NCBI GenBank assembly: GCA_000720845.1
Contig: JODU01000013.1
Coordinates: forward strand, 62,001 to 126,000
Source: Kitasatospora aureofaciens
GTDB taxonomy: Bacteria > Actinomycetota > Actinomycetes > Streptomycetales > Streptomycetaceae
Direction: 5' to 3'
Length of the DNA: 64,000 nucleotides
Below are positions 37,706 to 46,126 of this stretch, one piece after another. Within the stretch, counting starts at the first letter, position 1; each line of letters starts with the position of its first letter. A program made the translations under genes and the position numbers. Below the pieces are notes generated by a model. The model was not told where the DNA came from and made no database searches. It saw only the letters and a program-made list of their open reading frames with translations.

Positions 37706-39628
37706 CTACTCCCCCGGGTCCGTGTGGGTCGGGTCCTGCACCTCGGCCTCCTGGCGCAGGGAGCCGGGAGCGGCCCGTTCGGGGGCGGCCTCGCTCTGCC
37801 CGGACTGGGGCGGCGGGGGCGGCTCGGTGTCGCCGGGGGCGCCCATGCCGGCGGCGGGCAGGCGCAGGGCGAGCAGGGCGACGTCGTCCCCGCGGGGCGC
37901 GATGCGCGCGAGCAGTTCGTCGCAGAAGTCGTCGACGCTCCACCTGTCCACCCGTCCGGCCAGTACACCGGCGTGGTGGCGGAGCTGGTCCATGCCCACG
38001 TCGATGGGGCGGTCCCGGCTCTCCACCAGACCGTCGGTGTAGAGCAGCAGGATGCTCTCCGGCGGGAGGTCCTCGCGCGTGTCGGGCCAGTCCAGGCCGA
38101 GGCGCAGGGTGGCGCTCATGCCGATGAGCGGGCCGTGGCCGCCCTCCAGGAAGCGCGTTGCGCCCTCCCGCGTGATCAGCAGGGGCGGGGGGTGTCCGGC
38201 GTTCACCCAGTGCAGCCGCCAGGGGCCGCCCTCGGCGCCTTCGACGCGGGCGAAGACGAGGGTGGCCATGGGCGCGTCGCTGGTGTTGGTCACGGCTTCG
38301 TCCAGGCGGCGCATGATCACGCTGGGCGGCTCCTGGTGGTCCCAGGCGAGGGCGCGCAGCATGTTGCGGACCTCGGCCATGTGGGCGGCGGCCTGCAGGT
38401 CGTGTCCGACCACGTCCCCGATGACCAGGGCCATCACGCCGTCGCCGAGCAGGAAGGCGTCGTACCAGTCGCCCCCGACCTCCATGGCGCTCTCGGCGGG
38501 CCAGTACCGGGCGGCCATGCGGAGGTGGTCGACCTGCGGGAGCGGGGTCAGGAGCTGGCGCTGCATGGTCTCGGCGACGTTCTGCTGCTCGTGGTACAGG
38601 CGGGCGTGGTCCAGGACCATGCCGACGCGGCGGCCGATGTCGGCCAGCAGGGCGACCTCGGCCTCGGTGTGGGCGGGGCGCTCCCCCGCGCGGGCCACGG
38701 TCAGGATTCCGTAGGACCGCTGCCGGGTACGGAGGGGGACGACCACGGCCGCGTGGCCGCCGAGGCGTTCGAACAGCACCCGGTGGGTGGCGGCGAGGGG
38801 GTGCTCGGGGTCGTGGAACAGCTGCTCGGCGCTGAGCGGGACGGGCCGGTCGCCCTTGATGAGCAGGGTCAGCGCGGCGCGGGCCTGGTCCGGCAGCGAG
38901 GTCATGGGCCCGCGCAGTGGTCTGGCCCGGTCCGGCTGGTCGCTGCTGCGGACGGCCACCCGTTCCAGTACGCCCGACTGGCCCGGCCAGACGTCGACGG
39001 CCGCCCACTGGCCCAGTTCCGGCACCAGCAGCCGCACGAGGCGGCGCAGGGTGGTGGAGGTGCGCTCGGTGGGGACCAGCACGGTGGAGATCTCGGCGAC
39101 CAGGTGCAGCTGGGCGGTGAGGTTCTCCAGCGCGGTGGTCCGCGCCTCGGTCTCCTCGGCGGCGCTGCGGTGCAGGCTGAAGTCGTGGAAGACGAGCACC
39201 AGGCCTTCCTGCCGTCCGCCGCGGACGAGGGGGGTGGTGGCCCAGATGATGGGGACGGTGGTGCCGTCGGCCCGCTGGAAGTACTCGTCGCTCCCCTCCT
39301 CGGCGGGCACTCCGTGCAGGGGTCGGCGCAGCGCGCAGCGCTCGCGAGGCACGGGGGTGCCGTCGGCATGCCGGTGCAGGAGGTCGTGCGCGTCATGCCC
39401 GAGCATCTCCCGCTCCGACCGTCCCAGCAGGTGCTCGGCCCAAGGGTTCACCGAGGTGATCCGGGCGGTGGGGCCGAGGGTGAGGACGCCGGCGCCGAGG
39501 GCGCGCAGGACGGCGCGGGAGAAGTCGGGCTCCGCCGGCTCCGGTGCGCCGTCCGCACCGTCCGCCGCGTGGTGCCCTGGTTCCTCGCCGTCCGGGTGGC
39601 CCGCCCAGCCTGACGTCACGAGCCTCAC
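37706..39628 (-). CDS. PAS-GAF-PP2C (SpoIIE-type) protein phosphatase
   Basis: A 640-residue cytoplasmic signalling phosphatase. Residues about 35-150 are a PAS domain (RAVLRALGAGVLTLGPTARI then NPWAEHLLGRSEREMLG), residues 180-345 a GAF domain, and residues 380-605 a SpoIIE/PP2C catalytic domain with AMEVGGDWYDAF, MALVIGDVVGHDLQAAAHMA and ILLLYTDGLVES, the metal-binding aspartates. The tail is disordered and acidic. These enzymes dephosphorylate anti-sigma factor antagonists in partner-switching pathways; an RsbW-like kinase lies 1.5 kb away and may be related. Start at GTG 39628 or GTG 39619. Confidence 0.9.
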   Translation of the reverse strand: MRLVTSGWAGHPDGEEPGHHAADGADGAPEPAEPDFSRAVLRALGAGVLTLGPTARITSVNPWAEHLLGRSEREMLGHDAHDLLHRHADGTPVPRERCALRRPLHGVPAEEGSDEYFQRADGTTVPIIWATTPLVRGGRQEGLVLVFHDFSLHRSAAEETEARTTALENLTAQLHLVAEISTVLVPTERTSTTLRRLVRLLVPELGQWAAVDVWPGQSGVLERVAVRSSDQPDRARPLRGPMTSLPDQARAALTLLIKGDRPVPLSAEQLFHDPEHPLAATHRVLFERLGGHAAVVVPLRTRQRSYGILTVARAGERPAHTEAEVALLADIGRRVGMVLDHARLYHEQQNVAETMQRQLLTPLPQVDHLRMAARYWPAESAMEVGGDWYDAFLLGDGVMALVIGDVVGHDLQAAAHMAEVRNMLRALAWDHQEPPSVIMRRLDEAVTNTSDAPMATLVFARVEGAEGGPWRLHWVNAGHPPPLLITREGATRFLEGGHGPLIGMSATLRLGLDWPDTREDLPPESILLLYTDGLVESRDRPIDVGMDQLRHHAGVLAGRVDRWSVDDFCDELLARIAPRGDDVALLALRLPAAGMGAPGDTEPPPPPQSGQSEAAPERAAPGSLRQEAEVQDPTHTDPGE

Positions 39629-39759
39629 AGCCTTCCGATGCCGTCCATCCCGCCAGGTTCCCCCGGCGGGCGGGGATGAACCGCTCAGCGCGGCCGAAGG
39701 GGGAGGTCCCGGGCAGTAATCCGGTAGCTCCGCCGGGCCGGACCCCGTACCTTCGCGTG

Positions 39760-40314
39760 ATGCCCGAACTGCGAACCGATCGTCTCGTACTCCGCGACTG
39801 GCGGACCTCCGACCTGGACCCGTGGGCGGCCATGAACGCCGATCCGGTGGTCCGCGAGTACTTCCCGGAGGTGCTGACCCGGGCGCAGAGCGAGGCGTCC
39901 GTGGCCCGATTCCAGGCCGGCCTCGACCGGCGGGGCTGGGGCTGGTGGGCGGTGGAGATCGCCGCCACCGGCGAGTTCATCGGCTTCGCCGGGCTCGATC
40001 CCGTGGAGGACGGCATGCCGTTCACCGGAGTGGAGGCGGGCTGGCGCCTGGCCCGCCCGGCCTGGGGCCACGGCTACGCCACCGAGGCCGCGCGGGCCGC
40101 GGTGACCCACGCCTTCGACGCCCTCGGCCTGCCGGAGGTGCTCGCGGTGACCGCGGCCGGCAACCTGCGCTCGCGGGCCGTGATGGACCGCCTCGGCATG
40201 ACCTACGACCCGGCCGACGACTTCGACGACCCGGAGATCCCCGAGGGCAGCCCACTGCGCCGCTCGGTCGTGTACCGCCTCCGCGCCGGGGCCCATCGGC
40301 CGGACGGCCGGTAG
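39760..40314 (+). CDS. GNAT-family N-acetyltransferase (RimJ/RimL type)
   Basis: A 184-residue acetyltransferase: LRTDRLVLRDWRTSDLDPW at the start, FIGFAGLDPV in the middle, and the acetyl-CoA loop VEAGWRLARPAWGHGYATEA followed by ARAAVTHAFDALGL and NLRSRAVMDRLGM. This is the RimJ/RimL-like layout for N-terminal or small-molecule amine acetylation; the target is unknown. ATG 39760 is not preceded by a Shine-Dalgarno and follows GTACCT (39746-39751) by 8 bases, which may mean a leaderless message. Confidence 0.9.
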   Translation: MPELRTDRLVLRDWRTSDLDPWAAMNADPVVREYFPEVLTRAQSEASVARFQAGLDRRGWGWWAVEIAATGEFIGFAGLDPVEDGMPFTGVEAGWRLARPAWGHGYATEAARAAVTHAFDALGLPEVLAVTAAGNLRSRAVMDRLGMTYDPADDFDDPEIPEGSPLRRSVVYRLRAGAHRPDGR

Positions 40315-40539
40315 CCCCGGGGCCGCTGCGTACAGCGGGGGCTGCCCCAGGGTGACGGACGGGCGCCCGGGGCTGTTGACAGGTGCTGCGCCGAGTGCGG
40401 CTTCGGGCGGAGGACGGCGACTCGGTGAGATGGCGACTCCGCGCCAGTTGCCGTCGCCGCACTCCCGGGTGGCGTGTCACCGCCCCCCGGGGGTGCGGGG
40501 CGGAGCAGCGGCGCGTTGCCGCGCGCGGCGGGTCAGGCC

Positions 40540-40660
40540 GACCGGCCGAGAGCCTCCGCGCCGTTCACGCCGGAGACGTGCGGCCGCTGCCTCCGCACAC
40601 GGGGAGGCATGCTGCCGCCAGACCAGTGACGCGTCGCCGCACAGGCCGACGGGCATCGCC
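40540..40660. repeat. Direct repeat copy 1 (about 121 bp)
   Basis: Starts GACCGGCCGAGAGCCTCC and ends about GGCATCGCC. Partner copy at 40836-40956. The visible differences are one T/C (ccgttcacg versus ccgtccacg) and a few bases near the end. Confidence 0.85.
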
Positions 40661-40835
40661 GCGCGCCGCGCCGATGCGTCGGCGGGCAGGCCGATACCGA
40701 GAGCCTCCGCGCCATTCAGGCCAAGGGCCCGTCACCGCGCAACGGCCAAGGCGTGTCACCACCCGGGGAAGCGCGGTGCGGGTGGGGCAGCGGCGCATCG
40801 CCGCGCGTCGCGCCGGTGCGTCGGCGAGGCAGAAC

Positions 40836-40956
40836 GACCGGCCGAGAGCCTCCGCGCCGTCCACGCCGGAGACGTGCGGCCGCTGCCTCCGCACACGGGG
40901 AGGCATGCTGCCGCCAGACCAGTGACGCGTCGCCGCACAGGCCGGCCGGCATCGCC
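40836..40956. repeat. Direct repeat copy 2 (about 121 bp)
   Basis: Second copy of the element at 40540-40660, offset 296 bp. Confidence 0.85.
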
Positions 40957-41070
40957 ACCCCAATGCGTCGGCGGGGCAGACCGATGGCCGAGAGCGCCGA
41001 GCCGTTCAGGACGGAGGCCCGGCGCCGTCCAGGGCAGTGGCGTGGCGCCGCTCAGAGCGGTGGGTGTGCC

Positions 41071-41174
41071 GCGTGCGGTGGTGGGTGTCGCCGCGTGCGG
41101 TGGTGGGTGTCGCCGCGTGCGGTGGTGGGTGTCGCCGCGTGCGGTGGTGGGTGTCGCCGCGTGCGGTGGTGGGT
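41071..41174. repeat. 22-bp tandem repeat, 4.7 copies
   Basis: The unit starts GCGTGCGGTGGTGGGTGTC and repeats perfectly at 41071, 41093, 41115 and 41137, with a partial fifth copy from 41159. A period of 22 bp is not a multiple of three, so it is not a coding repeat. The array ends exactly where the stop codon of the minus-strand RsbW-like gene begins (41174). Such an array is expected to vary in copy number between strains. Confidence 0.92.
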
Positions 41175-41647
41175 CAGGCGGGCTGGCCTACGGCGGCCCT
41201 GCCGTTCAGGTCGTCGGCGAGGGCCACCGCGGCCCTCATGCGCTTGCCCACCGGCTCCCTGTGCACCTCGAAGCTCTGACAGACGGCCATGACGATCTCC
41301 AGCCCGTGCCGGCCGATCCGGCCGGGGTCCGCGGCCTCGGGCACGGGGAGCACCGGCGCGCTGTCCCACACCGTGACTTCCACCCGGTTCTCGGCCAGTT
41401 CGAGATCGACCAGCGAGGGGCCGGGCGCGTACTTGCAGGCGTTCGTCAGCAGCTCGCTGACCACCAGTTGCACCACCTCCACCGTGCGGTCGGGCACCGG
41501 GACCCCCCGGGCCGCGCGCACGCGCGCCAGGAACGCCCGGGCCAGTTCCCTGCCCCTGGCGATGTCGCCGGGCCTGCCCTGGTACTCCGCCGAAACCTTG
41601 ACCGGCACGTCGCTCAGCCGATCCCCCGTGTGGGCAGCCCCGTCCAT
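41174..41647 (-). CDS. RsbW-like anti-sigma factor kinase (HATPase_c)
   Basis: A 157-residue ATP-binding protein of the serine kinase/anti-sigma family. The N box reads LVVSELLTNACKYAPG and the G boxes VTVWDSAPV and GRHGLEIVMAVCQSFEVH. These proteins hold a sigma factor or phosphorylate an antagonist; Streptomyces have dozens, many of unknown partner. No sigma factor or STAS gene is beside it, but a SpoIIE phosphatase lies 1.5 kb away. Start ATG 41647; the stop abuts a 22-bp tandem repeat array. Confidence 0.88.
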   Translation of the reverse strand: MDGAAHTGDRLSDVPVKVSAEYQGRPGDIARGRELARAFLARVRAARGVPVPDRTVEVVQLVVSELLTNACKYAPGPSLVDLELAENRVEVTVWDSAPVLPVPEAADPGRIGRHGLEIVMAVCQSFEVHREPVGKRMRAAVALADDLNGRAAVGQPA

Positions 41648-41867
41648 CCGATCCGCCCTCTTCCTGAGCCTTGACCGTTACGCCAGCCCGTCTACCCCCG
41701 AATCCGGCAAACATCACCGCCCCGGCGCCGGGCCGCGCCCCGGCAGGTCCGAAGGCGTCCGATCAGGCGGATTCCGGGGCTGGTCAACGCCGGTCGGGTG
41801 GCCGATCCTGTTGACCACGTCGTCGGGCCGTGGGCGGTCGCCGGGGCCGCACGGCCGGACTGGGGGG

Positions 41868-43073
41868 GTGGCCACGGTGGTGCAGGACGGACAGGCGTCC
41901 GCGCGGAAGGCCGACCGGGGACGGGCCGGCCCGGCGTGCCCGGTCGACCGGGCGGCGGACGGCACCTGGCGGGTGCACGACTTCGCCGTCGCGCGGGCGC
42001 TGCTGCGCACTGCGGGCACCGTGCAGGCCGGGCTAGGCGTCGAGACGGTGGAGAAGCTCCCGCCGCGCGTCCGCCGGCCCGTGCTGTACCGGGACGGCCC
42101 CGAGCACCGGGAGCACCGCAGGCAGACCGCCCGCTACTTCACTCCCCGCCGGGTGGACGAGCACTACCGCGCATTGATGGTCCGGATCGCGGAGGAACAG
42201 CTGGCCGTCCTGCGCTCGGCGGGCGAGGCCCCGCTGTCCGATCTCGCCTTCGGGCTGGCCGTCGGCGTGGTGAGCGAGGTCGTCGGGCTGCGCTACAGCA
42301 GGCCCGGCATCCGCCGCAGGCTGGAGCGGTTCTTCCCGCAGGAGTTCGGCGAGCCCGGACTGACCAGTGTGCGGGGCCTGTACTGGCTGGTGCGGCAGAA
42401 CACCAACTGGCTGCGCATCCACCTGGCCGACGTGCGGCCCGCCGTCCGCGCGCACCGGCGCCATGAGCACGACGACCTCATCTCCCACCTGATCGCGGAG
42501 GGCTGCTCGGACGTCGAGATCCTCGGTGAGTGCCTGACGTTCGCCGCGGCCGGCATGGTCACCACGCGGGAGTTCGTGTGCCTGGCCGCCTGGCACCTGT
42601 TCTCGGACGCCGAGCTGCTCGGCCACTACCGGTCGGCGGACGAGACCGGGCGCCTCGCCGTCCTCCAGGAGCTGCTGCGGCTGGAACCCGTCATCGGACG
42701 GCTGCGCAGACGGGCCACCGAGCCGGTGGAGCTGCCCTGCCCCGACGGTCCGGTGACCGTGTGCCCCGGCGAGTACGTCGAGGTCCTCCTGGACGACGCC
42801 AACACGGACCCGAAGGCCGTGGGCGAGGACCCGCTGCTCGTCCGCCCAGAACGCGCCGGGGCGGTCGGTGCGGGGCTGTCCTTCGGCGACGGGCCGCACC
42901 GGTGCCCCGGGGCGCACATCGCCCTCCTGGAGACCGATGTGTTCCTCAGCCGCCTGTTCGCCCTCGACGGCGTCCGGATGAGCGGTGAGCCGCGCGTCGT
43001 CTTCCAGGAGGCCATCGACGGGTACGAGGTCCGCGACCTGACGGTGGCGCTCCCCCGGGCCGGTCGCGGCTGA
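41868..43073 (+). CDS. Cytochrome P450
   Basis: A 401-residue class I bacterial P450. The haem loop FGDGPHRCPGAHIA, the K-helix ExxR as ELLRLEPV and the I-helix FAAAGMVTTREF are intact, so it should be active, unlike the conservon P450 at 16.2 kb. C-helix HREHRRQTARYFTP is also present. GTG 41868 sits directly behind a G-run that can serve as ribosome binding site. No ferredoxin or biosynthetic cluster is adjacent, so substrate and redox partner are unknown. It is convergent with phosphoglucomutase. Confidence 0.9.
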   Translation: MATVVQDGQASARKADRGRAGPACPVDRAADGTWRVHDFAVARALLRTAGTVQAGLGVETVEKLPPRVRRPVLYRDGPEHREHRRQTARYFTPRRVDEHYRALMVRIAEEQLAVLRSAGEAPLSDLAFGLAVGVVSEVVGLRYSRPGIRRRLERFFPQEFGEPGLTSVRGLYWLVRQNTNWLRIHLADVRPAVRAHRRHEHDDLISHLIAEGCSDVEILGECLTFAAAGMVTTREFVCLAAWHLFSDAELLGHYRSADETGRLAVLQELLRLEPVIGRLRRRATEPVELPCPDGPVTVCPGEYVEVLLDDANTDPKAVGEDPLLVRPERAGAVGAGLSFGDGPHRCPGAHIALLETDVFLSRLFALDGVRMSGEPRVVFQEAIDGYEVRDLTVALPRAGRG

Positions 43074-43112
43074 CTGGCCCGGGGGCCGCCGCAGGGCGTC
43101 GGCGCCGCGGCG

Positions 43113-44753
43113 TCAGCCGCCCAGGGCACCGAGGACGACGAGCTTGGCCTCGTCCTGCACCTGCCGGAGGTGGTCCGCGCCGAGGAACGACTCGCCGTAG
43201 ATCTTGTAGACGTCCTCGGTGCCGGAGGGGCGGGCCGCGAACCAGGCGTTCTCGGTGGTCACCTTGATGCCGCCGATGGGCGCGCCGTTGCCCGGCGCCT
43301 CGGTGAGCACGGCGGTGACCGCCTCCCCCGCGAGGGTGTCGGCGGTGACCTGGGCCGGGGACAGCTTGGCGAGGCGAGCCTTCTCCTCGCGGGTGGCGGG
43401 GGCGTCGATGCGGGCGTAGGCGGGTTCACCGAACCGGGCGGTGAGCGCGGCGTAGTGCTCGGAGGGCGTCTTCCCGGTGACGGCGGTGATCTCGGAGGCG
43501 AGCAGGGCCAGGATGATGCCGTCCTTGTCGGTGGTCCACACGGAGCCGTCCCGGCGCAGGAAGGACGCCCCGGCGGACTCCTCGCCGCCGAAGCCGAGGG
43601 AGCCGTCGACCAGTCCGTCCACGAACCACTTGAAGCCCACGGGTACTTCGACCAGGCGGCGGCCGAGATCGGCGGCGACCCGGTCGATCATGCCGGAGGA
43701 CACCAGCGTCTTGCCCACGCCCGCGTCGGCGGGCCAGTCGGTGCGGTGGGCGTAGAGGTAGGCGATGGCGGTGGCGAGGTAGTGGTTGGGGTTCATCAGG
43801 CCGCCGTCGGGGGTGACGATGCCGTGGCGGTCCGCGTCGGCGTCGTTGCCCGTGGCGATGGTGAAGCGGTCGCGCTGCTCGATGAGGGAGGCCATCGCGT
43901 GCGGCGACGAGCAGTCCATGCGGATCTTGCCGTCCCAGTCCAGCGTCATGAACCGCCAGGTCGGGTCGGCGAGCGGGTTGACCACCGTCAGGTCGAGGCG
44001 GTGCTGCTCGGCGATCCGGCCCCAGTACGCGACGGAGGCGCCGCCCAGCGGGTCCGCGCCGATGCGCACACCCGCCGAGCGGATCGCGTCGAGGTCCAGG
44101 ACGCTCGGCAGGTCGCGGACGTAGGCGTCGAGGAAGTCGTGGCGGCCGGTGCCGGGGGCGGCGAGGGCCCGCGCGTAGGGGATGCGCCGTACGTCCTTCA
44201 GTCCGGCCGCGATGATCTCGTTGGCCCGGTCCTGGATCCAGGAGGTGGCGTCCGAGCCCGCGGGGCCGCCGTTCGGCGGGTTGTACTTGAAGCCGCCGTC
44301 GGCGGGTGGGTTGTGCGAGGGGGTGACGACCACGCCGTCGGCGAGGCCCGAGGTGCGGCCCCGGTTGTGGGTGAGGATGGCGTGGGAGACCGCCGGGGTG
44401 GGGGTGTAGCCGTCCGCGCTGTCGATGAGGACACTCACGTCGTTGGCGGCGAACACCTCCAGTGCGGTGACCCTCGCGGGCTCGGACAGGGCGTGGGTGT
44501 CGGCGCCCAGGAACAGCGGGCCGTCGGTGCCCTGTGCCGAGCGGTACTCGCAGATGGCCTGGCTGGTGGCGGCGATGTGGTCCTCGTTGAACGCCGCCAC
44601 CAGGGACGAACCCCGGTGCCCGGACGTTCCGAAGGCCACGCGCTGCCCCGGCTCGGCCGGGTCCGGGTGCAGCGCGTAGTACGCCGTCACCAGCCGGGCG
44701 ACGTCGATCAGGTCCTCGGGGCCGGCCGGCTTCCCGGCTCGGTCGTGCTGCAT
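43113..44753 (-). CDS. pgm: Phosphoglucomutase (alpha-D-glucose phosphate-specific)
   Basis: A 546-residue enzyme, the usual length. It interconverts glucose 1-phosphate and glucose 6-phosphate, feeding glycogen, trehalose and wall polysaccharide. The phosphoserine loop VVTPSHNPPADGGFK, the metal loop TGNDADADRHG, the sugar loop FGGEESAGASFLR and the phosphate-binding RPSGTEDVYKIY are intact. GGAGGAG precedes ATG 44753 (MQHDRAGKPAG). A housekeeping gene among accessory ones. Confidence 0.97.
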   Translation of the reverse strand: MQHDRAGKPAGPEDLIDVARLVTAYYALHPDPAEPGQRVAFGTSGHRGSSLVAAFNEDHIAATSQAICEYRSAQGTDGPLFLGADTHALSEPARVTALEVFAANDVSVLIDSADGYTPTPAVSHAILTHNRGRTSGLADGVVVTPSHNPPADGGFKYNPPNGGPAGSDATSWIQDRANEIIAAGLKDVRRIPYARALAAPGTGRHDFLDAYVRDLPSVLDLDAIRSAGVRIGADPLGGASVAYWGRIAEQHRLDLTVVNPLADPTWRFMTLDWDGKIRMDCSSPHAMASLIEQRDRFTIATGNDADADRHGIVTPDGGLMNPNHYLATAIAYLYAHRTDWPADAGVGKTLVSSGMIDRVAADLGRRLVEVPVGFKWFVDGLVDGSLGFGGEESAGASFLRRDGSVWTTDKDGIILALLASEITAVTGKTPSEHYAALTARFGEPAYARIDAPATREEKARLAKLSPAQVTADTLAGEAVTAVLTEAPGNGAPIGGIKVTTENAWFAARPSGTEDVYKIYGESFLGADHLRQVQDEAKLVVLGALGG

Positions 44754-44839
44754 GCGCCCACTCCTCCGCTTGGGTCGGGACTTCGCTCGCGATCCCATCT
44801 TCCCCTGTCCGGCGAGTGGTGCCGTGCGTGGTGGCCGTG

Positions 44840-45268
44840 TCAGATCCGGCCGCCGGTGAGGCGGGTGAGGGGCCCGTGCGTGTGACGTCCGGCGCGCCGG
44901 CCCATCGCGTACGACGCGGCGGTCACGGCGGTGAGGCCCGCGCCCACGCCGGCGGCGACGAGTTTGCGGTGGGCGACGACCGTCCACGCGGTCTTCGCCG
45001 TGGCCGCGACCTGCCCCGAGGTGGTGGCGACGGCCTGGCGGCCGGCCGCGACACTCTTGGCCGCCGTCTGCACGGCGCCGTTCGCGGCTTCGGCGGAACG
45101 CCGGGCACCGGCCTTGGCGGCCGACGCGGCGTCACCTGCCTTGCCCGCGGCTGCCTGTCCCGCCCGTGCGGCGGGCGCGGCCGTCTTCTCGGCGGCGCCG
45201 CGCGCCTTGGACTCGGCGGTCCGCGTGCTGGTGGGCTTCTTGTTCGTGTCCTTGCTCGGATCGCTCAT
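44840..45268 (-). CDS. Ala/Lys-rich protein with one C-terminal membrane segment
   Basis: A 142-residue protein. Residues 1-95 are Ala-, Lys-, Thr- and Gly-rich with heptad-like repeats (AAEKTAAPAARAGQAAAGKA) that suggest a long helix, and residues 103-122 (LVAAGVGAGLTAVTAASYAM) form one hydrophobic helix followed by GRRAGRHTHG. It may be a membrane-tethered, histone-like or phasin-like protein; I cannot assign a function. ATG 45268 (MSDPSKDTNKK) is chosen over the longer open frame, which is not protein-like. Confidence 0.72.
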   Translation of the reverse strand: MSDPSKDTNKKPTSTRTAESKARGAAEKTAAPAARAGQAAAGKAGDAASAAKAGARRSAEAANGAVQTAAKSVAAGRQAVATTSGQVAATAKTAWTVVAHRKLVAAGVGAGLTAVTAASYAMGRRAGRHTHGPLTRLTGGRI

Positions 45269-45375
45269 GGACACCGCCTTGCCCCTCACCGCGTCCGCAA
45301 ACGCGGATGCCGCGCCCGAGTGGACGACGGCCGGTGCGCACCCAACGGGGCTCCGCCGCCGGGGCGTTGTCCCGT

Positions 45376-46116
45376 TCACCGTCGTGGAGCGGGCAGCTCC
45401 CGCGGCTCGATCCTCTCCTCCACCGCCGTGTCCCCGTCGCGGACGACCACGTAGGCGCCCTTGCCCGGGACCTCCGTGACCGCCTCGACGAGTTCGGTGC
45501 CGCGGTAGACGAGGCCGACTCCGTCGTCCGTGCAGTGGGCCGTCGGGAGGGTGCCGTCGGCGACGAGGCGGTGGATCAGGGGGCGGCGGCCCGGGTCGAC
45601 GTCGTAGTGGACTCCGTTGCCGTAGGGCAGGAAGTCCAACGCGTCGGTGACCGGGCGCAGTTCGGGCCCGAAGGAGTCGGTGGCGCCGCCCCGGAACCAG
45701 CACAGGGAGCCCGCGCTCACGCCGCTGAGCACGACGCCCGCCTCCCAGGCCCTGCGCATGATCCGGTCCAGGCCGTGCACGCGCCACACGGCCAGCAGAT
45801 TGGCCACCGATCCGCCCATGACCCAGACGACGTCCTGGGCGAGCACGGTCTCCTCGACGTCCTCGACGTTGGGCATGGGGAACAGGTGCAGCGGTGTCAG
45901 GTCGAACCCGGCGACGCGGGCGGCCTCCGTCATGCGGGCGGTGAAGTGCTCGGCGTCTCCTATGGCGGTGCCCACGTACAGCACGCGGGGGCGTCGGCCG
46001 TGCGCGCCCGAGAGGTCCACCGCGTGGTGGACCAGGGCGTCGAAGGCCACCATGGTCCGGCCGCCCGCGCGGTGGCCGCCCGAGGTGGCGAGGATGGTGG
46101 GTTCCGGTGCCGTCAT
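45376..46116 (-). CDS. Peptidase E / cyanophycinase-like (S51) protein
   Basis: A 246-residue cytoplasmic protein of the S51 family. TILATSGGHRAG at the start, VVWVMGGSVANLLAVW and the nucleophile elbow VVLSGVSAGSLCWF (GxSAG) match dipeptidase E and cyanophycinase-related enzymes, which use a Ser-His-Glu/Asp triad; DDGVGLVYRG follows in the usual place. Substrates would be Asp-X dipeptides or similar. It ends 259 bases after the neighbouring Ala-rich gene start and is followed upstream by a LysR gene on the same strand. Confidence 0.88.
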   Translation of the reverse strand: MTAPEPTILATSGGHRAGGRTMVAFDALVHHAVDLSGAHGRRPRVLYVGTAIGDAEHFTARMTEAARVAGFDLTPLHLFPMPNVEDVEETVLAQDVVWVMGGSVANLLAVWRVHGLDRIMRRAWEAGVVLSGVSAGSLCWFRGGATDSFGPELRPVTDALDFLPYGNGVHYDVDPGRRPLIHRLVADGTLPTAHCTDDGVGLVYRGTELVEAVTEVPGKGAYVVVRDGDTAVEERIEPRELPAPRR

Positions 46117-46126
46117 GGCGGTGATC

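Larger units (their letters stand above)
40315..41070. repeat. Gene-free region of degenerate repeats, about 750 bp
   Basis: No frame here reads as a real protein on either strand; long open frames are Arg/Ala-rich shadows. The region is built from repeats. The best pair is 40540-40660 and 40836-40956, identical except for a few bases (offset 296 bp), each with a GCCTCC/GGAGGC hairpin. A shorter unit (GCATCGCC.. TGCGTCGGCG .. CCGAGAGC) occurs about four times, near 40505, 40652, 40794 and 40949, spaced roughly 140-155 bp. The stretch cgtgtcacc recurs at 40473 and 40752. No terminal inverted repeats or transposase remnants were seen. Function unknown. Confidence 0.75.

Noticed and set aside
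41071..41174. CRISPR array
   Set aside because: The 22-bp units are directly adjacent with no unique spacers.
40352..41674. Long Arg/Ala-rich open frames in the repeat region
   Set aside because: They arise from repeats on both strands, differ in frame at each repeat and show no protein-like composition.
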